Shown piece after piece: positions 1 through 7,000 of a stretch of 27,255 bases of DNA (position 1 is its first letter; the number at the start of each line of letters is the position of its first letter). Made by a program: the position numbers and the translations under genes. The stretch is taken from positions 1 through 27,255 of the IMG/VR virus record IMGVR_UViG_3300020215_000127; one strand, given 5' to 3'. Source of the DNA: a virus. The notes beneath the pieces are model-generated. The model saw only the letters and a list, made by a program, of their open reading frames with translations, did not search any database and was not told the origin of the DNA.

Positions 1-776
1 TGCCGGCTGTGTGGAATCTCGAAAAGGTGGACGAAGTTAATTCGCTCGCCTCTCACGGCAATGACCACAGTCATAAAGCGATTGAGGCACCCAAGGCGAT
101 AGCAACGGACGGAGAGATTTTACCCGTTACCGGGGCGGACGGCGTGAGTAAAAGAAACGAACCGGGCGGCATCACCCCTTTCGACACGCGCTATGACTGG
201 ATGTTAGTAAAAATGCCCGCCGGGTCTACCGTCCACGACCTCGGCTCAACTTTCGACCTCTCGAAACTGGACCCCGAGATTGACCGCATCCTTAAGTCTT
301 TCGAGAAGGATTACCCCGAGCTACAGGCCCACGAAATCATCCAGAACAAGAGCCAGCTTTCGGGCGCCGCCCTCCGTCGGCTCCTCGCCCCCTCTCAGTC
401 GAAGCTCGACAAGGCTTTCGCCGTCTACGGCCTGCCCGTCGTCAGGCTCAGGCAGATGGGCGTGGCGATTGCGGGGTGGAGAGTCAACGGGGGCGGCTGG
501 ATGCGGAGGGACAATCAGCGCGACGTGTTCCGCCCGTTCGGGCTCGACTCCTATTCCAAGGGCGCTTTGAATTTCGGCCTCAAGCGTCCGTTGCTCGTCG
601 AGGACACGCCGATGGAGGAGGAGGAGTTGAAGGCGAAGCAGGCCGAGTCGGCGAACGCCCTGAAAGAGTCTCTTGACCCCGTGGAATACCTCGTCCGGGC
701 CGGGTATACGCGGGAGAGGGCGGTGGAGATTGTCGGGGCGAGAGGCAAGGCGAACGGCGGTGAGGGCGGCGAATGA
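1..776 (+). CDS. Portal protein, C-terminal part (truncated by window edge)
   Basis: This is the last 258 or so codons of a gene that is already open at the first base; the GTG at position 9 is probably internal. In portal proteins the homologous part lies in the wing, stem and crown of the dodecameric ring through which DNA is packaged. The visible part has an acidic, helical central stretch (DLSKLDPEIDRILKSFEKD), then PELQAHEIIQNKSQLSG and a RQMGVAIAG segment typical of long-helix portal C-termini, and ends in a Glu/Lys-rich tail. Its position just ahead of scaffold and capsid genes fits a portal. Family assignment is by sequence style and context, not by search; another head protein upstream of the capsid is possible. 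The next gene overlaps its stop by 4 nt (ATGA). Confidence 0.62.
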   Translation, partial: PAVWNLEKVDEVNSLASHGNDHSHKAIEAPKAIATDGEILPVTGADGVSKRNEPGGITPFDTRYDWMLVKMPAGSTVHDLGSTFDLSKLDPEIDRILKSFEKDYPELQAHEIIQNKSQLSGAALRRLLAPSQSKLDKAFAVYGLPVVRLRQMGVAIAGWRVNGGGWMRRDNQRDVFRPFGLDSYSKGALNFGLKRPLLVEDTPMEEEELKAKQAESANALKESLDPVEYLVRAGYTRERAVEIVGARGKANGGEGGE

Positions 777-1129
777 AGACGACCGCGAAGCATTTCGAGG
801 AGTTCAAGCGGTATCACGCCGAATACCTGACACGGTTCGGCCTCCTGCAATGGCGCGTCGAATATAAGCACGAAGCCCTAGAGGATTCATACGCCGTTTC
901 GGATATGAGTTTTACCGGGAAGTGTATGGAGGTGACGCTGGCAACGCATTGGACCAAATCTCGCCCGCCCGATTCTACTGAACTGCGGCGGCTGGCGAAG
1001 CACGAGGCAGTACACGCCTTACTTCACGGCCTGTACTGGCACGCGAAGGCGCGGTTTATCCAACCCGACACGCTGAACGAGGTCGAGGAGTCCATAGTGA
1101 GGACGCTGGACCGGCTGATACCCGACTGA
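773..1129 (+). CDS. Small HExxH-motif protein, putative zinc metallopeptidase
   Basis: A 118-aa protein with a clear zinc-binding HEAVH motif at residues 77-81 (KHEAVHALLHGL), the signature of zincin-type metallopeptidases. Downstream acidic residues around 104-105 (NEVEES) could supply the third ligand. It has no signal peptide or membrane segment, so it would act in the cytoplasm or in assembling heads. Its start overlaps the portal stop (ATGA), so the two are translationally coupled. Many phages carry a prohead protease between portal and capsid genes, but those are usually serine proteases and larger, so a maturation role is only inferred. A SprT-like or toxin-type peptidase fold is an alternative. 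The motif is certain; enzymatic activity is not. Confidence 0.72.
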   Translation: MKTTAKHFEEFKRYHAEYLTRFGLLQWRVEYKHEALEDSYAVSDMSFTGKCMEVTLATHWTKSRPPDSTELRRLAKHEAVHALLHGLYWHAKARFIQPDTLNEVEESIVRTLDRLIPD

Positions 1130-1140
1130 GGAGGTCGCGC

Positions 1141-1317
1141 ATGAAGGCATATTGCACGGAGATTGATGAGGCGAAGAATTACGTCGTCATCACCATCTAC
1201 AACTCTGCCAAGCGAAAGCAGTACGAAATTAAAGTCCCAAAGTATTTCATGGGCGAAGCAAAGGGCGTAGAGGTCGGGACCGAGGTCACGCTTTCAGTCA
1301 AAAAGAAGCGGGCATGA
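1141..1317 (+). CDS. Small protein of unknown function (58 aa)
   Basis: A short ORF with a strong ribosome-binding site (GAGGAGG about 6 nt before the ATG). The product begins MKAYCTEIDEAKNYVV and ends in a Lys-rich tail (VKKKRA). The alternation of charged and hydrophobic residues (YVVITIYNS, YEIKVPKYF) suggests a small beta fold. Its stop overlaps the ATG of the next gene (ATGA, 1314-1317), placing it in the same operon. I recognise no family. The ribosome-binding site, the overlaps on its downstream side and the tight packing are the main reasons for calling it a gene. Confidence 0.7.
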   Translation: MKAYCTEIDEAKNYVVITIYNSAKRKQYEIKVPKYFMGEAKGVEVGTEVTLSVKKKRA

Positions 1318-1559
1318 AGCGCGCAGAAATCCGACTCTCCAACTGTCAGATAAAGTCCCTCGCCATCGCCCGCAAGGTGGCGAAGCACTTGTCAGAGATT
1401 GAGAGCGTGGCCGGCATCAAGGAGACGCGCATCACGTTAGTTGACTGCTTCATCTGCCCAGACATCACGGACGAGCAGTTGGACGCGCTCAACAGGACGC
1501 CCGCGGAGAAGGCCGTGAGAAGCATCATCAGGCAGTTGAGGAGGGGCCGTGGCGACTAA
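1314..1559 (+). CDS. Small helical protein of unknown function (81 aa)
   Basis: An 81-aa product starting MKRAEIRLSNCQIKSLA and ending in a basic RQLRRGRGD tail. It contains two cysteines four residues apart (DCFICPD), too few for a zinc site on their own. It is mostly helical by composition. The start overlaps the previous stop by 4 nt, and its own end overlaps the GTG start of the next gene (1549), so it is embedded in a coupled run of small genes between portal and capsid blocks. No known family is recognised. Confidence 0.65.
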   Translation: MKRAEIRLSNCQIKSLAIARKVAKHLSEIESVAGIKETRITLVDCFICPDITDEQLDALNRTPAEKAVRSIIRQLRRGRGD

Positions 1560-1728
1560 AACGAGCAAGGGCCTGCGCAAGTGGCGCGCGAAGCAGAAGC
1601 GCGGGGCGATTATGAAGCCCTCGACCTTCGAGAAGATTGCGAAGAAGGCCGGGAAGAAGGTGGCCGGGGCGGCGTACTGGAAAACGGCTAAGGCGAAGTA
1701 CAAGAAGGCGAAGTCGAAAAAGAAGTGA
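1549..1728 (+). CDS. Very basic Lys-rich small protein (59 aa)
   Basis: A 59-aa ORF beginning at GTG, with GAGGAGGGGCC directly upstream as ribosome-binding site inside the previous gene. The product is extremely basic: runs such as EKIAKKAGKKVAGAAYW and a C-terminus of KAKSKKK. A nucleic-acid-binding role is plausible from charge alone. It overlaps the preceding gene by 11 nt and the following gene by 4 nt (GTGA), consistent with translational coupling. No family is recognised with confidence, although short Lys-rich proteins ending in or near a YWK-type motif are frequent in phage late regions. Confidence 0.62.
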   Translation: MATKTSKGLRKWRAKQKRGAIMKPSTFEKIAKKAGKKVAGAAYWKTAKAKYKKAKSKKK

Positions 1729-1967
1729 GCGAAGTCAGAGTCATCAAAGCCAAGGCGCGGGTTGTGTTCGCGGCCGGCTGCGGCTACTGCTCGCGCGACA
1801 GTCTTGAGATGACGGCCGCCGGGGTGATTACCGTCAAGGCACCGCACGGCGAGGACGTACACCCGGCCGTCGTGACGATTCAAATGCTCGTGCGCGAGGT
1901 GAGCGACCCCGCAACGCTCGCGGACCTTAAAAGGATAGTCGGGGAGCGGGGAGAAAAAGCCGCATAA
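1725..1967 (+). CDS. Small protein of unknown function (80 aa)
   Basis: An 80-aa product from a GTG start that overlaps the previous stop (GTGA). It has a GCGYCSRDS segment (two Cys three apart) near residues 18-25 and an ITVKAPHGEDVHPAVVTIQ beta-rich centre, then a helical C-terminus (DPATLADLKRIVGERGEK). It is the last gene of the small coupled cluster; a promoter begins a few bases after its stop. Function unknown; no other cysteines make a zinc finger unlikely. Confidence 0.62.
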   Translation: MSEVRVIKAKARVVFAAGCGYCSRDSLEMTAAGVITVKAPHGEDVHPAVVTIQMLVREVSDPATLADLKRIVGERGEKAA

Positions 1968-1970
1968 ATT

Positions 1971-2001
1971 TTGTTACGCTCGCGGACGTTTCGTGTATAA
2001 T
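1971..2001 (+). promoter_or_regulatory. Promoter before the scaffold/capsid operon
   Basis: A perfect -10 hexamer TATAAT lies at 1996-2001 with a TTGTTA -35-like hexamer at 1971-1976 (4 of 6 matches, 19-nt spacer). The alternative GTTACG at 1973 gives a 17-nt spacer but a poorer match. It lies just after the stop of the small-gene cluster and before about 220 nt of non-coding leader, so transcription would start near 2008. The -35 is weak, so help from an activator or a phage factor is possible. Confidence 0.55.
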
Positions 2002-2014
2002 GTTCGGCGTGTTT

Positions 2015-2167
2015 GACATCTGAATGGCCTCTCGGGTGGAACGGCGTTCTAGACGCGGTGCATTCCTTAATATCCATGATGCCATTCAGTTCTAACTAAA
2101 CAATCTATTAGGCATCCTTTTTTGGGGCCGATGTCCGAAGGTACTTCAACCTTCAGATGTCGGCCCC
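2015..2167 (+). promoter_or_regulatory. Structured leader RNA with mutually exclusive pairings
   Basis: In the leader between the 1996 promoter and the scaffold gene, the segment GACATCTGAATGGC (2015-2028) can pair in two ways. CTGAATGGC (2020-2028) is complementary over 9 bp to GCCATTCAG (2081-2089). GACATCTGAA (2015-2024) is complementary over 10 bp to TTCAGATGTC (2152-2161). The two pairings share 2020-2024 and exclude each other, and the second would break the 3' arm of the hairpin at 2124-2167. A small GAAC-GGC-GTTC hairpin (2039-2049) lies inside. This is the layout of an attenuator or riboswitch-type switch; no known class is recognised and no ligand is suggested. Confidence 0.5.
2124..2167 (+). 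terminator. Two-stem hairpin, terminator-like but with a short U run
   Basis: GGGGCCGA (2124-2131) pairs with TCGGCCCC (2160-2167). Within it GAAGGT (2137-2142) pairs with ACCTTC (2149-2154) around a 6-nt loop. Only TTT follows, then CGC, so intrinsic termination would be inefficient. Six T's precede it (2118-2123), which does not help on either strand. It may act as an attenuator, a pause hairpin or an mRNA-stabilising element in front of the scaffold gene. Confidence 0.45.
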
Positions 2168-2221
2168 TTTCGCATGTTCAGGCCAACCCCGCAGCGCGGG
2201 AACAACAGGAGTCCAGCGGAC

Positions 2222-2926
2222 GTGTTGAAACCCTACGACAAGCCGGAAGACATCCCCGACGAGCTGAAAGACCACTACTCGCGCCGCGAGGACGGCAAGT
2301 ATCACGCCGACATCCCCGACGAGCACCCGGCCGTCAAGCACAACGCCAAGCTTCTCAGCGAGAAGACGGCGGCCGAGACGAAGGCCAAAGACCTCGAAAC
2401 GCAGCTCGAAAGCGCGAAGGCCAGCGGCCTCCCGCGCGGGACCGTCGCCGTCCCCAAGGCCGAGCACGAACTGCTCGAAGTCGTGAAGGAAGCCGGCATC
2501 ACGAAGCCGGAAGAATTCAACACCCTCAAGACCGAGCACGCCGACTTCAAGACGAAGGCCGAAGCCGCCGAAGGTGAGAAGCACGCCGACAAGGTGGCCG
2601 AAGCGATGGGCTGGGACAAGGAGAAGACCCGCCTACTCGTGCCCGCCGTCTACGACCTGTCCCAGGTTCAGGTGCGCGACGCCAAGGGCGGAAAACAGGA
2701 GGCCGTCGCCAAGGTGAAGCAGCAGGACGGCTCTTTCATCGAAAAGCCCTTCAACGAGGTGGCTACGGGCGACGCCAAACTCGCTGCGCTGATACCAGTC
2801 CTGACGGGCCAGCAACAGCAGCGGCGCGGCAACGGGGCAGACCCGGCCCCCGCGGGTAGGGCGACGGACCTTGAAAACGATAAGTCGGCCGCCCGCAGTG
2901 CGCGGCGTGCCTACACCAGCTTTTAG
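2222..2926 (+). CDS. Capsid scaffolding protein
   Basis: The protein starts MLKPYDKPEDIPDELKDHY, a head segment common in phage scaffold-type proteins. It continues as a long charged, coiled-coil-prone region (Lys/Glu/Ala-rich, roughly residues 45-140) and ends in a basic tail (DKSAARSARRAYTSF) of the kind that binds the capsid interior. Scaffolds guide procapsid assembly and then leave. I chose GTG 2222 (234 aa) because AGGAG at 2207-2211 lies 10 nt upstream and the family-like N-terminus begins there; the in-frame ATG 2174 has no ribosome-binding site and abuts the leader hairpin. Position directly before decoration and capsid genes agrees. Confidence 0.78.
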   Translation: MLKPYDKPEDIPDELKDHYSRREDGKYHADIPDEHPAVKHNAKLLSEKTAAETKAKDLETQLESAKASGLPRGTVAVPKAEHELLEVVKEAGITKPEEFNTLKTEHADFKTKAEAAEGEKHADKVAEAMGWDKEKTRLLVPAVYDLSQVQVRDAKGGKQEAVAKVKQQDGSFIEKPFNEVATGDAKLAALIPVLTGQQQQRRGNGADPAPAGRATDLENDKSAARSARRAYTSF

Positions 2927-2935
2927 GAGAAGACT

Positions 2936-3364
2936 ATGGCAGACCTTGCTTTGGTGACGGCCGGGCAGTTGCGCGTCGAGGAGAGTCTTGAGCAAGACAC
3001 GCTCCCGGCTGGCGTCGCAATAGCCGCGGGGCAGAGCGTCAAGAAAGACGCCACGACGGGCCGGTGGATACTCGCCGACGCCTCGGCCGCGGCGACCGCC
3101 AACGCCTACGGCATGGCCGTCCGGAGCGTGCCCGCGGGGTTGCCCGTGACGGCCATCCGGCGCGGCGTCGTGGACGGCTTTGACCTGGACGACATTGACT
3201 ACGGCGACCCCGTGTACCTCTCGGACACGGCCGGGGCCGCGGCCGACGCCGCCGGCACGGTCGCGAAGGTCATCGGCGAGGTGACGGCCGTTCACTCCCA
3301 ACTGTTGGGCGACAGCCCCGACAAACTGCTGCGCGTTGACTACGCGGGCGAGGAGGTGGCCTGA
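2936..3364 (+). CDS. Capsid decoration / head-stabilisation protein
   Basis: A 142-aa, Ala/Gly/Asp-rich, beta-type protein (LPAGVAIAAGQSVKKDATTGRW, then VTAIRRGVVDGFDLDDI and YGDPVYLSDTAG). Such short beta-barrel proteins between scaffold and capsid genes are usually decoration proteins bound to the outside of the mature head (DUF2190- or gpD-like). The start has a good site (AGGAGAAGACT before ATG), and its stop overlaps the capsid start (TGATG). The call rests on gene order and composition. Confidence 0.72.
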   Translation: MADLALVTAGQLRVEESLEQDTLPAGVAIAAGQSVKKDATTGRWILADASAAATANAYGMAVRSVPAGLPVTAIRRGVVDGFDLDDIDYGDPVYLSDTAGAAADAAGTVAKVIGEVTAVHSQLLGDSPDKLLRVDYAGEEVA

Positions 3365-4434
3365 TGCCTAACATCATCCCTTACGGCTTCCGCGACCTGC
3401 GCGACCTCGCGTCCCGCCGCATCGAGGGGGAACTGATTGAAGCCGTGGACACGGCCATTCAGGAAACCGTCGAATTCCACAACCGGGAACTGGACACCCT
3501 GCTTGAACTTTTCGTGCGCCGCACGACGGAGTTCAAGGAGCGGTTTCGCTCCGCCGTCCAGGCCCGCCTTCAGCCCCTGGACGAGCACGGCCGCGCCCGC
3601 AAGATTCACGCCGGCAACCTCTACGACATCGAACTCCCCATCCAGTCGGGCGGCATCGCGGAGGGGACGACCGAGGAGATGCGGGCGCTCGAAACCGTCG
3701 GCGACGTGATGGAGCTGACGGCGACGATGACGCTCGCCGACAAGAACTGGATGCGCGACCACATCCTCGCGGCCCTGTTCGCCGCCGCGACGTGGACCTT
3801 CCCCGACCCGGTCCACGGCGACCTGACGGTGCGCCCGCTCGCGGTCGCCGCCGACGGCGTGGAGTACCTACAGTCCAACGGGCAGGCGACGACGCACACG
3901 GCGCACCGGGGGCAGGCTGACCCCATCGACGACACGCACAACCCCTTCCCGACCATCTACCGCAACCTGACTAGATTCAGCGTCAACGGCGGGCAGGTGG
4001 TGAGTCTCGTACCCACCAACCTGCTCGACGACGTGTCGGCCTTGGCCCTCTTCCGCGACCCGCCCGACGCGATGGTGCAGCCGGCGCAAGGGGAAGAGGT
4101 GCTGGTGGGCAACCTGAACGCCCGCGTGCCGGGCGAAGTCGTCGGCTACATCCGCGGGAGTCGCGTCTGGATTGTCCACTGGGACCGCCTGCCCGACAAC
4201 TACATCGTCAGCCTCGCGACCGAGGGCGAGCGCCCCGTCGCCATGCGCGAGCACCCGGTCGCCGCGTTGCAGGGCTTCCGGCGTGCGGGCAACCGCAACG
4301 ACTACCCCTACTTCGAGACGCAGTTCAAGCGCACGGCCGGCTTCGGCGCTTGGAACCGCGTCGGCGCGGACGTGCTCGAAGTCGGCGACGCCACCTACGA
4401 CGTGCCGGCGGGCTACGAATCGCCGATGCCGTAA
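3364..4434 (+). CDS. Major capsid protein
   Basis: A 356-aa protein in the canonical position after scaffold and decoration genes. The N-terminal 60 residues are helical (LIEAVDTAIQETVEFHNREL), followed by beta-rich segments and a C-terminal region with RVWIVHWDRLPDNYIVSL and FETQFKRTAGFGAWNR typical of HK97-fold or related capsid proteins. It should form the hexamers and pentamers of the head shell. No cleavable delta domain is evident, which suits a separate scaffold gene. Translation is coupled to the decoration gene by a 1-nt stop/start overlap. Fold assignment is by context and sequence style. Confidence 0.82.
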   Translation: MPNIIPYGFRDLRDLASRRIEGELIEAVDTAIQETVEFHNRELDTLLELFVRRTTEFKERFRSAVQARLQPLDEHGRARKIHAGNLYDIELPIQSGGIAEGTTEEMRALETVGDVMELTATMTLADKNWMRDHILAALFAAATWTFPDPVHGDLTVRPLAVAADGVEYLQSNGQATTHTAHRGQADPIDDTHNPFPTIYRNLTRFSVNGGQVVSLVPTNLLDDVSALALFRDPPDAMVQPAQGEEVLVGNLNARVPGEVVGYIRGSRVWIVHWDRLPDNYIVSLATEGERPVAMREHPVAALQGFRRAGNRNDYPYFETQFKRTAGFGAWNRVGADVLEVGDATYDVPAGYESPMP

Positions 4435-4445
4435 GGGGGAAGCTG

Positions 4446-4766
4446 ATGGCCTCAATCGAAGCGTTAGCGAAGAGGCGGGGGCAGGCGTTAGAGCGCCTGT
4501 CCTCGGCCTCGGCGAAGGCGGCGGAGAAGTTCGGCGTCGAAGTCCCGGCGCTCGACTTCAACCGGCGCGACCCCGAACTGGGCCGCGTCGAGTTGGTGGA
4601 GAGGGTGGCGGACTTCATCGAGCGAATCGTGGCGGACGTCGAGGTCGTGGAGGCGGAACCGCCGCGCGCGGACCCGACCCCGGCCGTTCTGAACACGGCG
4701 GCCGATACGCCGGCCCGCCCGAAGCCGCGTCGCCGGGCCGCTAAGAAGAGGGCGGGGAAGAAATAG
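4446..4766 (+). CDS. Post-capsid protein with basic tail (106 aa)
   Basis: The reading frame is open further upstream, but ATG 4446 (MASIEALAKRRGQAL) is preceded by GGGGGAAGC and starts just after the capsid stop, so I use it. The N-terminal 75 residues are charged and helical (DPELGRVELVERVADFIERI). The C-terminus is a Pro/Ala/Arg/Lys tail (RPKPRRRAAKKRAGKK). Proteins with this layout are often found between capsid and head-tail adaptor genes, with unknown role; DNA or capsid-interior binding by the tail is a guess. Confidence 0.65.
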   Translation: MASIEALAKRRGQALERLSSASAKAAEKFGVEVPALDFNRRDPELGRVELVERVADFIERIVADVEVVEAEPPRADPTPAVLNTAADTPARPKPRRRAAKKRAGKK

Positions 4767-4769
4767 CCC

Positions 4770-5114
4770 GTGGCCTTGAACGAAAGCCAAATTACCGCGC
4801 TCGCGGATCTGGTAGGCGAGGAATACGACGACACGAAGGACGCCGTCGCCGAACTCGCCAACTACACGGCCGACGAGCGGGCGGCAATCGAGGCGGCAAT
4901 TATCGCGGACCTCGCGGTGTGGGCGACCGTCAGGGACAAACACCTCCGCGTGTCGGGGGGCCGTGACGGGGTGGACCTGGATTACGGGCGGGACCGGGGC
5001 GCCCTAAGACGGCGCAACCGGGAGAGGCTGGGGATGCCTGCCATATCGGAGTCCGAAATCCTGTCGAACCCGGCCGCCGTCCGTCAGGTCGTGATGAGGG
5101 GTCCGGGGTGGTAG
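4770..5114 (+). CDS. Probable head-tail adaptor (connector) protein
   Basis: A 114-aa mostly helical protein from GTG 4770, with GGGGAAG about 10 nt upstream. The first half is acidic and helical (LADLVGEEYDDTKDAVAEL), then comes a basic segment (YGRDRGALRRRNRERLGM). In siphophages the first gene after the capsid block usually encodes the small helical adaptor ring that docks on the portal, and size and position agree. No diagnostic motif is visible, so the assignment is positional. Confidence 0.5.
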   Translation: MALNESQITALADLVGEEYDDTKDAVAELANYTADERAAIEAAIIADLAVWATVRDKHLRVSGGRDGVDLDYGRDRGALRRRNRERLGMPAISESEILSNPAAVRQVVMRGPGW

Positions 5115-5130
5115 GGGGAGGTGTGGAGGA

Positions 5131-5487
5131 GTGGGGGTTGCTGCCGATCTGACTGACGCCTACCGCGAAGTCTTCGACGCGAAGCGAGAGGTGTTCTGGG
5201 AAGGCGCGACGCTGACTCTCATCCTCAACGCCGGCACCGAAGACGAAGAGGAGCTTGAAGTCGAGGGCGGGTGGTTCGCCGAGAAGCAGCGCAGGTTCGG
5301 CGAAGTCGAGAGCATGTACCTGATTCAGATTACCGCGAGGGAGAGCCTGACTACGGAAGTCATGAGTCAGGCAGACCGCTTGAGACTCAAGGGCGTGCTC
5401 TACAGGTTCAACTTCGACCCGCCGGGGGAGGCGCCGGAACTCTGGCAACTCTACGCGACGGAGATGAAGGCGGGCGGGCTTAGCTGA
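5131..5487 (+). CDS. Probable head closure / head-tail joining protein
   Basis: A 118-aa beta-rich protein. GTG 5131 was chosen because GGGGGAGG lies 9 nt upstream. The sequence alternates strands (VFWEGATLTLILNAG, EELEVEGGWFAEKQ, ESMYLIQITARES) and ends GVLYRFNFDPPGEAPELWQLY, a layout similar to head-completion or stopper proteins that plug DNA and link the adaptor to the tail. Its stop overlaps the next start (TGATG), so the two are coupled. Function is inferred from the order adaptor, closure, tail terminator. Confidence 0.55.
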   Translation: MGVAADLTDAYREVFDAKREVFWEGATLTLILNAGTEDEEELEVEGGWFAEKQRRFGEVESMYLIQITARESLTTEVMSQADRLRLKGVLYRFNFDPPGEAPELWQLYATEMKAGGLS

Positions 5488-5996
5488 TGCCCATCACCTT
5501 TGACCTCTTAACCGTTGAGGATTGGATAGACAACCTCAAGGTGGTCTTTGAATCGGATTACGCCGCCGCGCTGGCGCGCGTGAGCCAAGGCGAGACGCTG
5601 CCGGGCCTCCAGGCAATCAACACGGCGAGGCAAGCCACCTTGACGACGCCCGTCTTGAACCTGCTCCCGTACGGCGAGAACCCGAGGCGGAGTGATGACG
5701 GGGCTTCTATCAGCGAGAGCCACTTAATCCTCTGCGAGCTTGAGGTGAGGGCGCGGGTCGCCAACTCTCTGGCCCGGCACATCGTCCGGTACGTGAGTGC
5801 GGGGCGCAGAGTGGTTTACGAAATGGAGAAGGACGCTCTAACAGGAGACATCCCCCAAGGCGAGCGTTCTGGCCTGAACTGGGACGTCAGTCAGGTCAGA
5901 TACGCCGAGCGCCATTACGAAGCGGAAAACCTGTTCACACAGGTCGGCTCGTTCCTGTTGACCATCAACTACACACAAGGAAGAAGCAATGCCTAA
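5487..5996 (+). CDS. Probable tail terminator / tail completion protein
   Basis: A 169-aa protein with a mixed alpha/beta profile: a helical N-terminus (LTVEDWIDNLKVVFES), a long central helix (LCELEVRARVANSLARHIVRYV) and a C-terminal beta strand (VGSFLLTINYTQGRS). Tail terminators cap the tail tube and set its end before joining to the head, and they precede the tube protein gene as here. The ATG overlaps the previous stop. The end overlaps the start of the next gene by 8 nt. Assigned by position and size. Confidence 0.55.
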   Translation: MPITFDLLTVEDWIDNLKVVFESDYAAALARVSQGETLPGLQAINTARQATLTTPVLNLLPYGENPRRSDDGASISESHLILCELEVRARVANSLARHIVRYVSAGRRVVYEMEKDALTGDIPQGERSGLNWDVSQVRYAERHYEAENLFTQVGSFLLTINYTQGRSNA

Positions 5997-6309
5997 AGCA
6001 TCTGACAAGGCCGACGCGACTGAGACGCCGATAAGCGCACCCTGGCGCGGCGCCGGCTTCACCAAAGACAACAAGCCGTACCCCGGCGTTGACCCGAAGA
6101 CCGGCGAAAGAAAGTCGGTCACGCGCGAGGGGTTGCAGAAAGAGTTCGGGCCGAAGCGCGGCGCCGAGTTGTACGACGAAATCGCCATCGCGGGCGGCCA
6201 CGGCCGCGTCGAGGGCTTCCCCGCGCTTCTGCTCGTGGATTTGGACGCCGAGCACGACGCGAAGGTCAAGGAACTTCTGGCCGAGGCCGAGAAGAAGGAC
6301 GCTGAATAA
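5989..6309 (+). CDS. Small protein before the tail tube gene, function unknown
   Basis: A 106-aa protein from ATG 5989 with AAGGAAG as ribosome-binding site. The first half is polar and basic (PWRGAGFTKDNKPYPGVDPKTGERK), followed by a helical segment (REGLQKEFGPKRGAELYDE), and the C-terminus is a charged helix (AKVKELLAEAEKKDAE). It overlaps the tail-terminator gene by 8 nt. It may be an assembly factor for the tail tube, but nothing in the sequence proves this. Confidence 0.6.
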   Translation: MPKASDKADATETPISAPWRGAGFTKDNKPYPGVDPKTGERKSVTREGLQKEFGPKRGAELYDEIAIAGGHGRVEGFPALLLVDLDAEHDAKVKELLAEAEKKDAE

Positions 6310-6321
6310 GGAGTAACTACA

Positions 6322-6906
6322 ATGGCCGGTTGGGATGTCCTGAAAACGATTCAGACGCAGGCGCAGATTTGGGCCGGTCTCGCGATACCGGGCGCGGGGG
6401 CTGGCCTGACGCTTGACGCCAACGGTGAGCCGGACCCGACGGCCAACCCCTTGAGGAAGCATTTGGGGCACACGGCCGAAGGCGCGGAAGCCCTCGTCAA
6501 GCCGACGTACAACAACTTCAACGTGGACGAAAGCCCCGTCGCCTTCAAGCGCAGCGTCGGCGACTGCGAGATGGCAATCGTTGCCAACCTCGTCCAGCTC
6601 GAAGACATGGACATCGCGACGCTGCTCCTGCCCGGCATCGCGACGAAGTCCTCGCCGACCGGCCACACCCGGCTCACGTTCGGGCTCATCCCTGTCGTGT
6701 ATAGCTGCATCGCTATCATCTGGCCGCGCGAAACCGACCCGACTAAGTTCGGCTACGTGATGGGCTACCGCATGGCGAACGATGAAGGTCTCGCCATGCA
6801 GTTCGGACGGACGAAGCTAGCGGGCGCCCCCGTCTCGTTCAAGGCGTTCGGCATCACGTCGCGAGCCTCGACGGACATCTTCGGCCAGTACGACATCACG
6901 AACTGA
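6322..6906 (+). CDS. Major tail (tube) protein
   Basis: A 194-aa protein with a strong ribosome-binding site (AAGGAG). It sits exactly where the tail-tube protein is expected, before the two tail-assembly chaperone frames. It has the beta-rich, Gly-rich make-up of tube subunits (NFNVDESPVAFKRSVGDCEM, KSSPTGHTRLTFGLIPV, KFGYVMGYRMANDEG). It would form the stacked hexameric rings of the non-contractile tail. A possible terminator after the gene fits a highly expressed unit. Confidence 0.72.
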   Translation: MAGWDVLKTIQTQAQIWAGLAIPGAGAGLTLDANGEPDPTANPLRKHLGHTAEGAEALVKPTYNNFNVDESPVAFKRSVGDCEMAIVANLVQLEDMDIATLLLPGIATKSSPTGHTRLTFGLIPVVYSCIAIIWPRETDPTKFGYVMGYRMANDEGLAMQFGRTKLAGAPVSFKAFGITSRASTDIFGQYDITN

Positions 6907-6936
6907 GTCGCCGGCCAGATAACCGCAACGATTGAT

Positions 6937-6985
6937 GCGGGCGCCGCCACTCCGCACGGTCGGACGGGCGGGCGCCCGCCTTAAC
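6937..6985 (+). terminator. Possible terminator after the tail tube gene
   Basis: GCGGGCGCC (6937-6945) is perfectly complementary to GGCGCCCGC (6971-6979), a 9-bp GC stem around a 25-nt loop. It is followed by CTTAACTTTT, a broken T run. It may partially terminate transcription and lower expression of the chaperone genes relative to the tube gene. The stem is clear; terminator function is moderate. Confidence 0.45.
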
Positions 6986-7000
6986 TTTTATGAGGAGCTT

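Noticed and set aside
2013-2018. A perfect TTGACA in the leader
   Set aside because: There is no -10 at 16-18 nt downstream (GTGGAA instead), and the box is part of the pairing segment.
2174-2221. ATG 2174 as start of the scaffold protein
   Set aside because: It has no ribosome-binding site and abuts a hairpin. GTG 2222 has AGGAG 10 nt upstream and the family-like N-terminus starts there.
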